A stretch of 64,000 nucleotides of DNA. It comes from Paenacidovorax monticola (GTDB lineage Bacteria; Pseudomonadota; Gammaproteobacteria; Burkholderiales; Burkholderiaceae_C). The stretch is taken from NCBI RefSeq assembly GCF_014489595.1, contig NZ_CP060790.1:2728001-2792000 (forward strand), written 5' to 3'. The notes beneath the pieces were generated by a model that had not been told where the DNA came from, searched no databases, and saw only the letters and a list, made by a program, of their open reading frames with translations. Positions 1-9,209 of this stretch are shown here, in pieces (within the stretch, counting starts at the first letter, position 1; each line of letters begins with the position of its first letter). A program made the position numbers and the translations under genes.

Positions 1-457
1 GCGCCTCGCGCTCGCGCTCGAAGGCTTCTGCCGCGCTCAGCCCCTGGCGGATGGAGGCGATCTGCCGCGCCATCGACTGGTCGATGCCCAGGATGTGCAG
101 GCCCAGCCACGAGGTCAGAAAGTCCACCAGCGTGGTGCCCGCATCGGCCATGGAGCTGCGCTGCAGCCACAGCATGCGCACCTGTTCCACGAACTGCTGG
201 TGCAGCAGGCGGTGGCTTTCGAGGTGGCGCGCGTCCAGGCCGCAGCGCTCCATCATCCCTTCCTCCTCGCGGAAGTGGTACGCGGTGTAGGCGAGCAGGC
301 GGCCGTAGACGTCGGCCAGCAGCGCCTCGCCGCCGCTCGCTGGCGAGAACAGCGCCTGGCTCAGCTCGTTGAACAGGTCCACCAGCGCGCGGTGCTGCAC
401 GTCCACCACGTCCAGGCCCGTGACGAAGCCATCATCCCAAACGAAAGAGGTATCCAT
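1..457 (-). CDS. Bacteriohemerythrin-domain protein, 3' end beyond the window
   Basis: The frame reads from an ATG at 457 to the left edge without a stop, giving about 152 residues. The hemerythrin di-iron ligand pattern is all present: QHRALVDLF near residue 21, HFREEEGMME near 61, HLESHRLLHQQF near 77 and WLGLHILGID near 115. Hemerythrins bind O2 at a non-haem di-iron centre, and in bacteria they often sense oxygen or redox state. After the domain the chain continues into a charged helix (AEAFEREREA), so this is probably the N-terminal sensor of a longer protein. A diguanylate cyclase output is common in this arrangement, but that part is not visible here. The start is clear because no other in-frame ATG precedes the first ligand helix. 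Confidence 0.8.
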   Translation of the reverse strand, partial: MDTSFVWDDGFVTGLDVVDVQHRALVDLFNELSQALFSPASGGEALLADVYGRLLAYTAYHFREEEGMMERCGLDARHLESHRLLHQQFVEQVRMLWLQRSSMADAGTTLVDFLTSWLGLHILGIDQSMARQIASIRQGLSAAEAFEREREA

Positions 458-679
458 GCGAACGCACCCTTGCCCCATGTCATGACACGGGCAGGAGTCT
501 AGGGATGCCGGCCATTCGGGAATTGACCTCTCTCAAACTCCGGCGGCCCGGGGCACGGCGCACCCGCAAACGCGTCCGGGCCGCCGCCGCAGTAGCCGGC
601 GCCTGCACGGGGCCACGCTCCGTGGGACAATCGCGCGCTGTTTTTCTTGGAACGGGCCCGTCCGGCCCTCAAGCCCCGC

Positions 680-1777
680 ATGCCAGCCGCCGATCCATCC
701 CCCCGCACCTTCACGCTCAGCGACTTCGACTTCGAACTGCCCGAGCTGCTCATCGCCCAGCATCCCGCCCCCGAGCGCAGCGGATCGCGCCTGCTCGACG
801 GGCGCGCATCGCCCCCCACCGACCGCATCTTCCGCGAGCTGCCCGGCCTGCTGCGCGAGGGCGACCTGCTCGTGTTCAACGACACGCGCGTGGTCAAGGC
901 GCGCGTGTTCGGCGAGAAAGCCAGCGGCGGCAAGCTGGAGTTGCTGATTGAGCGCGTGCTCACCGGCAACGAGGTCGTGGCGCACATGAAGGTCAGCAAG
1001 AAGCCGCTGCCCGGCTCCACGGTGCACATGGCCGGCGGCGCGGCGCGCGGCGGCTTCGATGCGACGCTGCTCTCGCGCTGGCCCGACGAGAACGGCCCGC
1101 TGTTCCGCTTTGCACTGCGCGGCCCCACGGGCGAGACCCCCTGGGAGCTGATGGAGCGCCATGGCCACCTGCCGCTGCCGCCCTACATCGAGCGCCAGCA
1201 GAACAGCGGCCACGACCCCGACGCCGCCGAGGACAGCCAGCGCTACCAGACCGTGTTTGCGCGCGCCCCCGGCGCCGTGGCCGCGCCCACGGCGGCGCTG
1301 CACTTCGACGAGGCCGTGCTGGCCCAGCTGGCCGAACGCGGCGTGGAGCGCGCCAGCGTCACGCTGCACGTGGGCGCGGGCACCTTCCAGCCCGTGAAGA
1401 CCGAGAACCTGGCCGAGCACCAGATGCACAGCGAGTGGTACGAGGTGCCCCTGGCTACGCTGGCGGCGCTCGAGCGCTGCCGCCAGCGCGGCGGCCGCGT
1501 GGTGGCCGTGGGCACGACCACGGTGCGCACGCTCGAATCCTGGGCCCGCAGCGGCCAGGCCACGGGCGACACCAACATCTTCATCACGCCGGGCTTTGCG
1601 TTCCAGGTGGTCGATCTGCTCGTGACCAACTTCCACCTGCCCAAGAGCACGCTGATGATGCTGGTCTCGGCCTTCGCGGGCTACGAGCACGTCATGCAGC
1701 TCTACCGCCACGCGATCGCCCAGCGCTACCGCTTCTTCAGCTATGGCGACTCCATGTTGCTGGAGCGCAGGCACTGA
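680..1777 (+). CDS. queA: S-adenosylmethionine:tRNA ribosyltransferase-isomerase QueA
   Basis: QueA transfers and isomerises the ribosyl group of SAM onto 7-aminomethyl-deazaguanine in tRNA, making epoxyqueuosine at the wobble position of GUN anticodons. The 365-residue protein has the family hallmarks: an N-terminal [16 protein letters not shown] segment, [14 protein letters not shown] near residue 70, APTAALHF near 205, [11 protein letters not shown] near 232, and a C-terminal [17 protein letters not shown] block. Length is typical. I prefer the ATG at 680 over an in-frame TTG at 647, because the conserved sequence starts soon after it. The stop overlaps the start of the next gene by one base (TGATG), so the two are probably translated together. 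Confidence 0.96.
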   Translation: MPAADPSPRTFTLSDFDFELPELLIAQHPAPERSGSRLLDGRASPPTDRIFRELPGLLREGDLLVFNDTRVVKARVFGEKASGGKLELLIERVLTGNEVVAHMKVSKKPLPGSTVHMAGGAARGGFDATLLSRWPDENGPLFRFALRGPTGETPWELMERHGHLPLPPYIERQQNSGHDPDAAEDSQRYQTVFARAPGAVAAPTAALHFDEAVLAQLAERGVERASVTLHVGAGTFQPVKTENLAEHQMHSEWYEVPLATLAALERCRQRGGRVVAVGTTTVRTLESWARSGQATGDTNIFITPGFAFQVVDLLVTNFHLPKSTLMMLVSAFAGYEHVMQLYRHAIAQRYRFFSYGDSMLLERRH

Positions 1778-2667
1778 TGGCTTCGGCGGCCACACCCAGC
1801 GCGCGCCAGCGCTCGGCCCTTGCCGGCATCGGCCTCACCGTGGGGGCCTGTGCCTTCTTCGCCCTGCTGGACACGGCCACGAAAATAGCGAGCGCGGCCG
1901 TGCCGCTGCTCATGGCGCTGTGGATGCGCTACCTGTTCCAGTCGCTGCTCACCTCGGCCTATGTGCTGCCGCGCACAGGCTGGCGCCTGCCACGCACCGA
2001 GCACCCGCGCTTCCAGGTGCTGCGCGCAGTGCTGTTTGCGAGCACCAGCCTGGTCGGCATCTTCAGCATCCGCCACATGCCGCTGGCGGAGTTCACGGCC
2101 ATCGTGGCCACCACGCCGCTGTGCGTCACGCTCGTGGCCGCGCTGTGGCTGCACCAGCATGTGAGCGCGCTGCGCTGGGTGCTGGTGGTCACGGGCCTGG
2201 CCAGCGTGATGCTCATCCTCCGTCCGGGCGCAGACACATTCACCTGGGCCACGCTGCTGCCGCTGTGCCTGCTGGCCACGGGCACGGGCTACCAGGTGCT
2301 CAGCAGCAAGATGGCGGGCCAGGAAGATCCCAGCACCACGCAGTTCTATACGAGCTGGATCGCCACGGCACTCACGACGCTGGCCGCGCCCTTCGCCTGG
2401 ACGAGCGTGGACAACCCCTGGATGTGGGTCGCGATGTTCACCATGGGCCTGTCGAGCGCGCTGGGCCACCTGATGCTGCTCAAGGCCTACGCGCGCACCA
2501 CGCCGGCCACGATCGCGCCCTTCCTCTACACCCAGATCGGCTTCGCCATGCTCGCGGGCTGGGCCGTGTACGGCCACATGCCCGACGGCTGGTCGCTGCT
2601 GGGCATGGGCCTGATCGCGGCCAGCGGCGCAGCGAGCGCCTGGCTCACGGTGCGCGAGACCCGTTGA
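1777..2667 (+). CDS. EamA/DMT-family inner-membrane transporter
   Basis: The 296-residue protein is almost entirely hydrophobic, with about ten predicted membrane helices in two EamA-like halves. The first half carries a motif of the type RYLFQ after the second helix. The second half starts near residue 150 and includes the GHLMLLKAYARTTPATIAPF motif region, typical of the drug/metabolite transporter superfamily. Members move metabolites, amino acids or drugs; the substrate cannot be read from sequence. The ATG overlaps the queA stop by one base, so expression is probably coupled to queA. No functional link to queuosine is implied. Confidence 0.88.
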   Translation: MASAATPSARQRSALAGIGLTVGACAFFALLDTATKIASAAVPLLMALWMRYLFQSLLTSAYVLPRTGWRLPRTEHPRFQVLRAVLFASTSLVGIFSIRHMPLAEFTAIVATTPLCVTLVAALWLHQHVSALRWVLVVTGLASVMLILRPGADTFTWATLLPLCLLATGTGYQVLSSKMAGQEDPSTTQFYTSWIATALTTLAAPFAWTSVDNPWMWVAMFTMGLSSALGHLMLLKAYARTTPATIAPFLYTQIGFAMLAGWAVYGHMPDGWSLLGMGLIAASGAASAWLTVRETR

Positions 2668-2690
2668 CGCTACCGAAAAGATAGCCGCCT

Positions 2691-2709
2691 GCGCTTTCCA
2701 GAAAAGCGC
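2691..2709. terminator. Possible hairpin terminator between convergent genes
   Basis: A perfect 7-bp inverted repeat (GCGCTTT and AAAGCGC, 5-base loop) sits in the 57-base gap between the convergent EamA and gamma-glutamyltransferase genes. There is no clear T tract on either side, so the terminator reading is weak. Confidence 0.3.
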
Positions 2710-2724
2710 CGCAGCCCTATTTCA

Positions 2725-4332
2725 TTAGAACGCGACGGCGCCGCCATCCTTGCGCGGATCGGAGCCCGCGAAGTACACATCGCCCTGGCGCAGCACGAGC
2801 TGGGCGCCACCGAACGCGAACACGCCGTTGCCCGCCTCCACCGTGACCTCGTGGCCGCGCGCGCGCAGTTGCTCGACCACGCCGGCGTCGAAGTGCGGCT
2901 CCACGGCCACGCCCTTGCCACCCGTCACGCGCCAGCGCGGCGCATCGGCCGCGGCCTGGGGGTTCTGGCCGTAGCGCAGCACGCGCAGCGCCATCTGCGT
3001 GTGGCCCTGGCTTTGCATGGGACCGCCCATCACGCCGAACGCCATCTGCGGCGTGCCGTCGGCGTGCATGGCGAAGGCCGGGATGATGGTGTGCGAGGGG
3101 CGCTTGCGCGGACCGACTTCGTTGGCATGGCCAGCGATCAGGTTGAAGCCATAGCCCCGGTTCTGCAGGCTGATGCCCGTGCCCGGCACGACCACGCCCG
3201 AGCCGAAGCCCATGTAGTTGGACTGGATGAACGAGACCATCATGCCCGAGGCATCCGCCGCCGCGAGGTACACCGTGCCGCCGGGGCGCGGGGCGCCGTA
3301 GGCGGGATCGCCCGCGCGCGCGGGGTCGATGAGGGCGGCACGTTCGCGCAGGTATTCGGGCCGCAGCAGGTCGGCAGGCGCGACGCGCATGTGGTCGATG
3401 TCGGCGTTGTACTGGTGCAGGTCGGCGAAGGCGAGCTTCATGGCCTCGATCTGCAGGTGCACGCTGTCGATGCCGTCGAGCGGCTGGCTGCCCACGCCCC
3501 GCGCGTCGAGCATGCCCAGCGCCATCAGCGCAGCGATGCCCTGGCCGTTGGGCGGGATCTCGTGGATGACGGAATCGCCAAAGCGCTGGCTCACGGTGCC
3601 CACCCAGTCGGCGCGGTGGGCGGCGAGGTCTTCGACGGTCATCGCGCCGCCGTTGGCCTGCGCATGCGCGGCCATCTTCTCGGCCAGTTCACCGCGGTAG
3701 AAGGCCTCGCCCTGCGTGGCGGCAATCAACTCCAGCGTGCGCGCGTGCGCCTCGCTGCGGAAGACCTCACCCGCGCGCGGGGCGCGGCCGCCGGGCAGGA
3801 AGCACTCGGCAAAGCCCGGCTGGTCGCCCAGCTTGGCGCCGCCGAGTTCCCACAGCCGCGCGATGGTGGGCGATACGGGAAAGCCGTGGCGCGCGTAGTC
3901 GATGGCAGGCTGGGCCAGCTGCGCGAAGGGCAGCTTGCCCAGGCGCTGGGACAGGGCCACCCAGGCCGAGACGGCGCCGGGCACGGTGACGGCGTTCCAG
4001 CCCTTCTCGGGGATGCCGCCCCGCTGGGCGAAATAGTCGGGCGTCCACGCGGCGGGCGATCGGCCCGAGGCGTTGAGGCCGTGCAGCTCCTTGCCATCCC
4101 AGACGATGGCGAAGCCGTCGCTGCCGATGCCGCAGCCCGTGGGCTCGACCACGGTGAGTGCCATGGCGGCGGCGATGGCCGCATCCACGGCATTGCCGCC
4201 CGCGAGCAGCATGCGCAGGCCGGCCTGGGCAGCCAGCGGCTGCGAGGTGGAGACGATGTTGCGCCCCATCACCGCGCTGCGGTGGGAGTCGTAGGGCAGT
4301 TGCCAGTCCAGCGCGGGTGTCGTCGTGCTCAT
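2725..4332 (-). CDS. Gamma-glutamyltransferase family protein
   Basis: This 535-residue member of the gamma-glutamyltranspeptidase family should cleave gamma-glutamyl amide bonds (glutathione and related compounds), after self-cleavage into large and small subunits. The N-terminal part has the family block GGNAVDAAIAAAMALTVVEP near residue 45. The expected nucleophile is the Thr in PGGTVYLAAAD near residue 350, which would become the new N-terminus of the small subunit. GFGSGVVVPGTGISLQN and a GGPMQSQGH motif follow. No signal peptide is visible, so it looks cytoplasmic. It lies upstream of a Bug-type binding protein on the same strand, with 31 bases between them reading into the Bug gene's end, and both are divergent from a LysR regulator. 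Confidence 0.9.
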   Translation of the reverse strand: MSTTTPALDWQLPYDSHRSAVMGRNIVSTSQPLAAQAGLRMLLAGGNAVDAAIAAAMALTVVEPTGCGIGSDGFAIVWDGKELHGLNASGRSPAAWTPDYFAQRGGIPEKGWNAVTVPGAVSAWVALSQRLGKLPFAQLAQPAIDYARHGFPVSPTIARLWELGGAKLGDQPGFAECFLPGGRAPRAGEVFRSEAHARTLELIAATQGEAFYRGELAEKMAAHAQANGGAMTVEDLAAHRADWVGTVSQRFGDSVIHEIPPNGQGIAALMALGMLDARGVGSQPLDGIDSVHLQIEAMKLAFADLHQYNADIDHMRVAPADLLRPEYLRERAALIDPARAGDPAYGAPRPGGTVYLAAADASGMMVSFIQSNYMGFGSGVVVPGTGISLQNRGYGFNLIAGHANEVGPRKRPSHTIIPAFAMHADGTPQMAFGVMGGPMQSQGHTQMALRVLRYGQNPQAAADAPRWRVTGGKGVAVEPHFDAGVVEQLRARGHEVTVEAGNGVFAFGGAQLVLRQGDVYFAGSDPRKDGGAVAF

Positions 4333-4363
4333 TGCTTTTCCTTAGTTCATGGGTCAGGCCGCG

Positions 4364-5329
4364 TCACTGCAGCGTGATCTTGAGATCGCGGATGACCTTG
4401 GCCCAGCGGTCGCTGTCATCCTTCACCATCGCGTCGAACCTGGCGGGCGTGGTGGGCTTGGCGGGCTCCACGCCCAGCTTGGCCAGGCTTTCGGCCACTT
4501 CGGGCGCCTGGATGGCCTTGTTGAAGGCCTTGTTCACGCGCTCGACCAGCGCGGGCGGGGCACCGGCGGGCAAGTACACGCCAAACCAGGTCACCGACGA
4601 GAAGCCCGGCAGGCCCGACTCGGCCATGGTGGGCAGCTCGGGGGCCAGCGTGGTGCGCCTTTCGCTGGTCACGGCCAGCGCGCGCAGCTTGCCGCTGCGC
4701 ACGTGGGGCATGCCCGTGGGCAACGAGTCGAACAGCACATGGGTCTGGCCCGCGGCCAGGTCGGGAATGGCCAGCGCCGTGCCCTTGTAGGGCACATGCG
4801 TCATCTGCACACCGGCCTGCGCACTGAAGGCGGCGGCGTTCAGGTGCACGATGGTGCCGTTGCCGCTGGTGGCGTAGTTGAGTTCGTTCGGATGGGCCTT
4901 GGCATAGGCGATCAGCTCGGCCACGCTCTTGGCGGGCAGCGAGGGCGTGACCAGCAGCACGCTCGGCGCATCGGCCACATGGGCCACGGGCGTGAAATCC
5001 TTGCGCGGGTCGTAGGCCAGGCGCGGCATCAGGTGCGGCGAGATCGCATGCGTGCTGCTCGTGGTGAGCAGCAGCGTGTAGCCGTCGGCCGGGGCCTTGG
5101 CGGCCTCGGCCGCGCCGATGGTGCCGCCCGCGCCAGGCTTGTTGTCCACCACGAACTGCTGGCCCAGGTCCTGCGACACGCGCTGCGCCACCACGCGCGC
5201 CACAAGGTCGGTCGCACCGCTGGCCGGAAATGGCACTACCACGCGCACGGGCTTGTCGGGCCAGGCCTGCGCCTGCGCTCCCGCCATCCATGCCATCCAC
5301 AACGCCAAGCCCCCGATCCAACGACGCAT
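4364..5329 (-). CDS. Bug-family tripartite tricarboxylate transporter binding protein
   Basis: This is a 321-residue periplasmic binding protein of the Bug/TctC family, which is greatly expanded in Comamonadaceae and Bordetella. It starts with a clear signal peptide (MRRWIGGLALWMAWMAGAQAQA) and then the diagnostic WPDKPVRVVVPFPASGATDL segment. Later family motifs are GAGGTIGAAEAAKAPADGYTL and VPYKGTALAIPDLAAGQ. The start is the ATG at 5329; longer frames upstream lack conserved residues. The membrane partners TctA/TctB are not in the window, which is normal for orphan Bug proteins. It probably shares a transcript with the downstream gamma-glutamyltransferase gene, so a small carboxylate or gamma-glutamyl compound is a plausible ligand, but this is inference. 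Confidence 0.92.
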   Translation of the reverse strand: MRRWIGGLALWMAWMAGAQAQAWPDKPVRVVVPFPASGATDLVARVVAQRVSQDLGQQFVVDNKPGAGGTIGAAEAAKAPADGYTLLLTTSSTHAISPHLMPRLAYDPRKDFTPVAHVADAPSVLLVTPSLPAKSVAELIAYAKAHPNELNYATSGNGTIVHLNAAAFSAQAGVQMTHVPYKGTALAIPDLAAGQTHVLFDSLPTGMPHVRSGKLRALAVTSERRTTLAPELPTMAESGLPGFSSVTWFGVYLPAGAPPALVERVNKAFNKAIQAPEVAESLAKLGVEPAKPTTPARFDAMVKDDSDRWAKVIRDLKITLQ

Positions 5330-5448
5330 GTCCACACTCCCCACTCCGGCCACAAAGAGGACGCCCGCCGATGGCGGGCGCACGGTTGATGGCTGCCATC
5401 TTAGGAAGCCAGGAGCATTCTGACCAACATCGATTCTGGAAATCTGCC

Positions 5449-5463
5449 TTGCCATATTGGCAA
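5449..5463. promoter_or_regulatory. Candidate LysR-type operator
   Basis: A perfect 15-base palindrome (TTGCCA, TAT, TGGCAA) lies in the 173-base gap between the divergent Bug and LysR genes. Its inner part, TGCCATATTGGCA, matches the T-N11-A dyad bound by many LysR-type regulators. The site is 40 bases upstream of the regulator's start codon, a usual place for autoregulation and divergent activation. Confidence 0.55.
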
Positions 5464-5502
5464 AGCACTGCATACTGGAAGCAGGTCCATTCCCGACATC
5501 CC

Positions 5503-6414
5503 ATGCGCGCCCACCAGTTGCAGGACACTGCCCTGCGCTACTTCCTCGAAGTGGCGCAGGGCGGCTCGCTCACCGAGGCCTCGGCACGCCTGCATGTGGC
5601 GGCTTCGGCGCTGAGCCGCCAGATCGCAGGGCTCGAGGCACAGCTCGGCGCACCGCTGTTCGAGCGGCACCCGCGCGGCATGGTGCTGACCGAAGCCGGA
5701 GAGATCCTCGCGCGCCACGCACGGCGCGCACAGCTGGACGCCGAGCATGCCCTGGGCGAGATCGGCGCGCTGCGCGGCCTGCGCGCGGGACAGGTGCGGC
5801 TGGCCACGTCCGACGCCTTCGCCAACGAGCTCGTGCCGCGCCTGTGCGCGGAATTCCAGGGCACGCACCAGGGCATCCAGTTCAGCGTGCAGGTGCTGCC
5901 CACCGCCCAGGTGCCTGGCGCGGTGCGCGGCGGTGCGGCCGACATCGGCCTGTGCTTCAGCCGCGCGCCCGAGAAGGACATCGCCGTGGCCTACCGCCAG
6001 AGCGCGCCGGTGCTGGCCCTGCTGCCGCCGGGCCATGCCCTGGCCTGCGCGCGCAGCCTCACGCTCGCGCGCATGGCGCGCTACCCGCTGGCCCTGCCCC
6101 CGCCCGAGACCACGGTGCGCCAGATGATCGACATCGTCTGCAGCCGCCAGGGCCTGCGGCTGGAGCCCGTGCTCGTGAGCAACCACGCCAAGACCATGCT
6201 GCATTTCGTCGCCAGCGGCGGCGGGCTGTCGGTGTCGAGCGAGGTCGCGGCGCGCCACATGGTCGCCGCCGGCGCCCTGGTGGCCCGGCCTATCGCCGAC
6301 CAGGGCATGGACCTGCGCGATCTCGAGGTGCAGACCCTTGCGGGCCGCAGCCTGCCCGTGGCGGCGCAGGCTTTCCTGGCGCTGCTGTGCACGCGCCTGC
6401 CGGGGCCCTGGTGA
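5503..6414 (+). CDS. LysR-family transcriptional regulator
   Basis: The 303-residue protein has an N-terminal winged helix (residues 1-65, with YFLEVAQGGSLTEASARLHVAASALSRQI as the helix-turn-helix) and a LysR substrate-binding domain in the rest. It starts at the ATG at 5503. It is transcribed away from the Bug/gamma-glutamyltransferase pair, and the palindrome at 5449-5463 lies between them, so it most likely controls that pair in response to the transported ligand. The effector cannot be read from sequence. Confidence 0.93.
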   Translation: MRAHQLQDTALRYFLEVAQGGSLTEASARLHVAASALSRQIAGLEAQLGAPLFERHPRGMVLTEAGEILARHARRAQLDAEHALGEIGALRGLRAGQVRLATSDAFANELVPRLCAEFQGTHQGIQFSVQVLPTAQVPGAVRGGAADIGLCFSRAPEKDIAVAYRQSAPVLALLPPGHALACARSLTLARMARYPLALPPPETTVRQMIDIVCSRQGLRLEPVLVSNHAKTMLHFVASGGGLSVSSEVAARHMVAAGALVARPIADQGMDLRDLEVQTLAGRSLPVAAQAFLALLCTRLPGPW

Positions 6415-6420
6415 CGGCCG

Positions 6421-7131
6421 TCAGTAGCCGTGCTGCTCGCGGAACGCGCGCGCCTGGCCGAAATGCCCGCAGCCGATGAACGGCACGGGCGGGCGCAGCG
6501 CCGACAGCGGCGAGGGGTGGTTGGCCGTGAGCACGAGATGCCCCCGGTCGCGCGGGATGAAGGCCCGCTTGGACTGCGCATGGCTGCCCCAGAGCATGAA
6601 GACCACGGGGCGCTCGCCTTCGGCCACGTGGCGGATCACCGCATCGGTCAGCAGCTCCCAGCCCTTGCCGGAGTGGCTCGCGGCCTGGCCCTCCTCGACC
6701 GTGAGGCAGGTGTTGAGCAGCAGCACGCCGTTCTTCGCCCACTTGGCCAGGCTGCCGCCAGGGTTGGGAAAGGGCGGGAAAGGCACGCCCAGGTCGCGCT
6801 GCATTTCCTTGAAGATGTTCTGCAGCGACGGCGGCAGGCGCACGCCCGGCGCGACCGAGAATGCCAGCCCCTCGGCCTGGCCGCGGCCGTGGTAGGGGTC
6901 CTGGCCCAGGATGACCACGCGCACGCTGTCGGGCGGCGTGAGTTCCAGTGCGCGCAGCGGGTGCGGCGGGAACACCGTGGCGCCGGCCTCCAGCCGCGCT
7001 TGCAGGAAGGCCTGCAGCCGTTGGCCCGCCTCGCCCGCGAAAAACCCGTCCACCAGGGGCTGCCAGCCCGGGGCCACCTGCCAGTCGACCGGATCGGCGC
7101 TCACGAGCTGGGTGTCGACGGCAGTGTTCAT
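6421..7131 (-). CDS. ung: Uracil-DNA glycosylase (family 1)
   Basis: Ung removes uracil from DNA and starts base-excision repair. The 236-residue protein carries the water-activating motif GQDPYHG near residue 73, a LPPSLQNIFKEM segment, VLLLNTCLTV and the uracil-binding/minor-groove loop NHPSPLSA near residue 197. Length is normal for family 1. The ATG at 7131 is chosen; an in-frame TTG two codons upstream is an alternative. Its end lies six bases from the convergent LysR gene. It follows trpC on the same strand after 69 bases, so it may be read from the trp transcript. Confidence 0.97.
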   Translation of the reverse strand: MNTAVDTQLVSADPVDWQVAPGWQPLVDGFFAGEAGQRLQAFLQARLEAGATVFPPHPLRALELTPPDSVRVVILGQDPYHGRGQAEGLAFSVAPGVRLPPSLQNIFKEMQRDLGVPFPPFPNPGGSLAKWAKNGVLLLNTCLTVEEGQAASHSGKGWELLTDAVIRHVAEGERPVVFMLWGSHAQSKRAFIPRDRGHLVLTANHPSPLSALRPPVPFIGCGHFGQARAFREQHGY

Positions 7132-7200
7132 GGTCAAAAAGCCTTTGGACGCAATATGGGAGAGCGCAACAAGCTATGCAAACAATAGCAATACGCCGAC

Positions 7201-8001
7201 TCAGCCGAACAGCTGGGCCAGGGCCAGCCCCGGCTCCTTGGCGCGCATGAAGGCCTCGCCGACGAGGAAGGCGTCGATGCCCGCGTCGCGCAGGGTCTTC
7301 ACGTCGGACGGCTGCAGGATGCCCGATTCGGTGACGAGCAGGCGGTCGGCCGGCACGTTCTTGCGCAGATCGAGCGTGGTCGCAAGCGACACCTCGAACG
7401 TGCGCAGGTTGCGGTTGTTGATGCCCACGAGCGGCGTCTTCAGCCGGAGCGCGCGGTCCAGTTCGGCGCCGTCGTGCACCTCGACGAGCACGGCCATGTC
7501 CAGGCCGCGCGCGATGGCTTCGAGGTCCGCCATCTGCGCGTCGTCGAGACAGGCCGCGATCAGCAGGATGCAGTCCGCGCCCATGGCGCGCGCCTCGTAG
7601 ACCTGATAGGGGTCCACCATGAAGTCCTTGCGCAGCACGGGCAGCGGGCAGCTGGCGCGCGCCTGCTTGAGGTAGTCCACACTGCCCTGGAAGAACTGCC
7701 GGTCGGTCAGCACCGAGAGACAGGCCGCGCTGACCTTGCCGTCGCCCTCGGCATAGCTCTGCGCGATGTCGGCGGGGATGAAGTCGGCGCGCAGCACGCC
7801 CTTGCTGGGGCTGGCCTTCTTGACCTCGGCGATCACCGCCGCCTGGCCCTTGGCGATCTTGGCGCGCAGCGCGCCCTCGAAGTCGCGCGTGAGCACGCGG
7901 CTTTCGGCGTCGCGGCGCATGGCGGCCAGCGGCATCTTCTTTTGCGCGGCGGCGATTTCCTCGCGCTTGACGGCCACGATCTGGTTCAGGATGTCACTCA
8001 T
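7201..8001 (-). CDS. trpC: Indole-3-glycerol-phosphate synthase TrpC
   Basis: TrpC closes the ring of 1-(2-carboxyphenylamino)-1-deoxyribulose 5-phosphate to give indole-3-glycerol phosphate. The 266-residue beta/alpha barrel has [11 protein letters not shown] near residue 56 with the catalytic Lys, [22 protein letters not shown] near 120, LVEVHD and [11 protein letters not shown] near 190, plus a C-terminal VGEAFMRA phosphate-binding turn. It is the last trp gene of this cluster, and its start overlaps the end of the small membrane ORF upstream by eight bases, which suggests coupled translation. Confidence 0.97.
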   Translation of the reverse strand: MSDILNQIVAVKREEIAAAQKKMPLAAMRRDAESRVLTRDFEGALRAKIAKGQAAVIAEVKKASPSKGVLRADFIPADIAQSYAEGDGKVSAACLSVLTDRQFFQGSVDYLKQARASCPLPVLRKDFMVDPYQVYEARAMGADCILLIAACLDDAQMADLEAIARGLDMAVLVEVHDGAELDRALRLKTPLVGINNRNLRTFEVSLATTLDLRKNVPADRLLVTESGILQPSDVKTLRDAGIDAFLVGEAFMRAKEPGLALAQLFG

Positions 8002-8134
8002 CTTGCTTGGCCTTCTCGGGCTGCTCCGAGCCCTGCTTCAGTATCTTGGTGAACACGCGGTGCATCACGATGCCCGCCACGATGAACAGCAGCGAGACGC
8101 CCAGCGCGATCCACGTACCGCTGTCGCGCCACAT
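7994..8134 (-). CDS. 46-residue single-pass membrane protein between trpD and trpC
   Basis: A short frame ([17 protein letters not shown]...) begins four bases after the trpD stop and overlaps trpC by eight bases. It has one clear membrane helix (about residues 8-24), a positively charged stretch (HRVFTKILK) and an acidic/basic tail, so an N-out or hairpin-free single-pass topology is likely. I do not recognise a family. Tight packing and overlap with trpC support real translation, perhaps mainly to pass ribosomes on to trpC. It could also be a chance frame in a gap, but the hydrophobic helix followed by a charged tail argues for a real product. Confidence 0.6.
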   Translation of the reverse strand: MWRDSGTWIALGVSLLFIVAGIVMHRVFTKILKQGSEQPEKAKQDE

Positions 8135-8138
8135 GGCG

Positions 8139-9173
8139 TCAGGCCGCCGCGAGCGCGTGCGTGCGCGTGACGAGCTGGTCGAGCTTGGCCTGGGCCGCGC
8201 CCGAATCGATCGCGGCGCGCGCGCGCGCGATGCCGTCGGCCATGGTGCCGGCCACATTGGCCGCATACAGCGCCACGCCCGCATTGAGGCACACGATCTC
8301 CCGCGCCGCTCCAGGCTCGCCCTTGAGCACGGACAGCAACAGCTCGCGCGACTGTTCGGGCGTTTCCACCTTGAGCGCGCGGTTGCTCGCCATGGCCATG
8401 CCGAAGTCCTCGGGATGGATCTCGTACTCGGTGATTTCGCCGTTCTTCAGCTCGCCCACCATGGTGGCCGCGCCCAGGCTCACCTCGTCCATGCCGTCGC
8501 GGCCATAGACCACCACGGCATGCTCGGCGCCCAGGCGCTGCAGCGCGCGCACCTGGATGCCCACGAGGTCGGGGTGGAACACGCCCATGAGGATGTTGGG
8601 CGCGCCCGCCGGGTTGGTGAGCGGGCCCAGGATGTTGAAGATGGTGCGCACGCCCAGTTCCTTGCGCACGGGCGCCACGTTCTTCATGGCGGGATGGTGG
8701 TTGGGCGCGAACATGAAGCCGATGCCCACCTCGGCGATGCAGCGCGCGATGGCCTCGGGCGGCAGGTTGATGTGCACGCCCAGCGCCTCCATCACGTCGG
8801 CGCTGCCGCTCTTGCTCGACACGCCGCGGCCGCCGTGCTTGCTGATCTTGGCGCCTGCCGCGGCCGCCACGAACATCGAGCAGGTGGAGATGTTGAAGGT
8901 GTTGGCGCCGTCGCCGCCCGTGCCCACGATGTCGACCATGTGCGCCGTGTCGGCCACATGCACCTTGGTGGAGAACTCGCGCATCACCTGCGCGGCGGCC
9001 GTGATCTCGCCAATGGTTTCCTTCTTCACGCGCAGCCCCGTGATGATGGCCGCCGTCATGACGGGCGACAGCTCGCCGCTCATGATCATGCGCATCAGGT
9101 GCAGCATCTCGTCATGGAAGATTTCGCGGTGCTCGATGGTGCGCTGCAGCGCTTCCTGGGGAGTGATGGACAT
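8139..9173 (-). CDS. trpD: Anthranilate phosphoribosyltransferase TrpD
   Basis: TrpD joins anthranilate to PRPP in tryptophan synthesis. The 344-residue protein has the PRPP-binding loop [15 protein letters not shown] near residue 85, [21 protein letters not shown] near 112, and [34 protein letters not shown] near 155, all diagnostic. The DE Mg-binding pair is in GMDEVSLGA near 230. Length is normal for the stand-alone enzyme, so it is not fused to TrpG. A lysE-like gene lies 36 bases upstream and a small membrane ORF follows directly. Confidence 0.97.
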   Translation of the reverse strand: MSITPQEALQRTIEHREIFHDEMLHLMRMIMSGELSPVMTAAIITGLRVKKETIGEITAAAQVMREFSTKVHVADTAHMVDIVGTGGDGANTFNISTCSMFVAAAAGAKISKHGGRGVSSKSGSADVMEALGVHINLPPEAIARCIAEVGIGFMFAPNHHPAMKNVAPVRKELGVRTIFNILGPLTNPAGAPNILMGVFHPDLVGIQVRALQRLGAEHAVVVYGRDGMDEVSLGAATMVGELKNGEITEYEIHPEDFGMAMASNRALKVETPEQSRELLLSVLKGEPGAAREIVCLNAGVALYAANVAGTMADGIARARAAIDSGAAQAKLDQLVTRTHALAAA

Positions 9174-9209
9174 GGTGTCTCCAACGTCTTTCGATGGTGT
9201 CTGTCTAGT

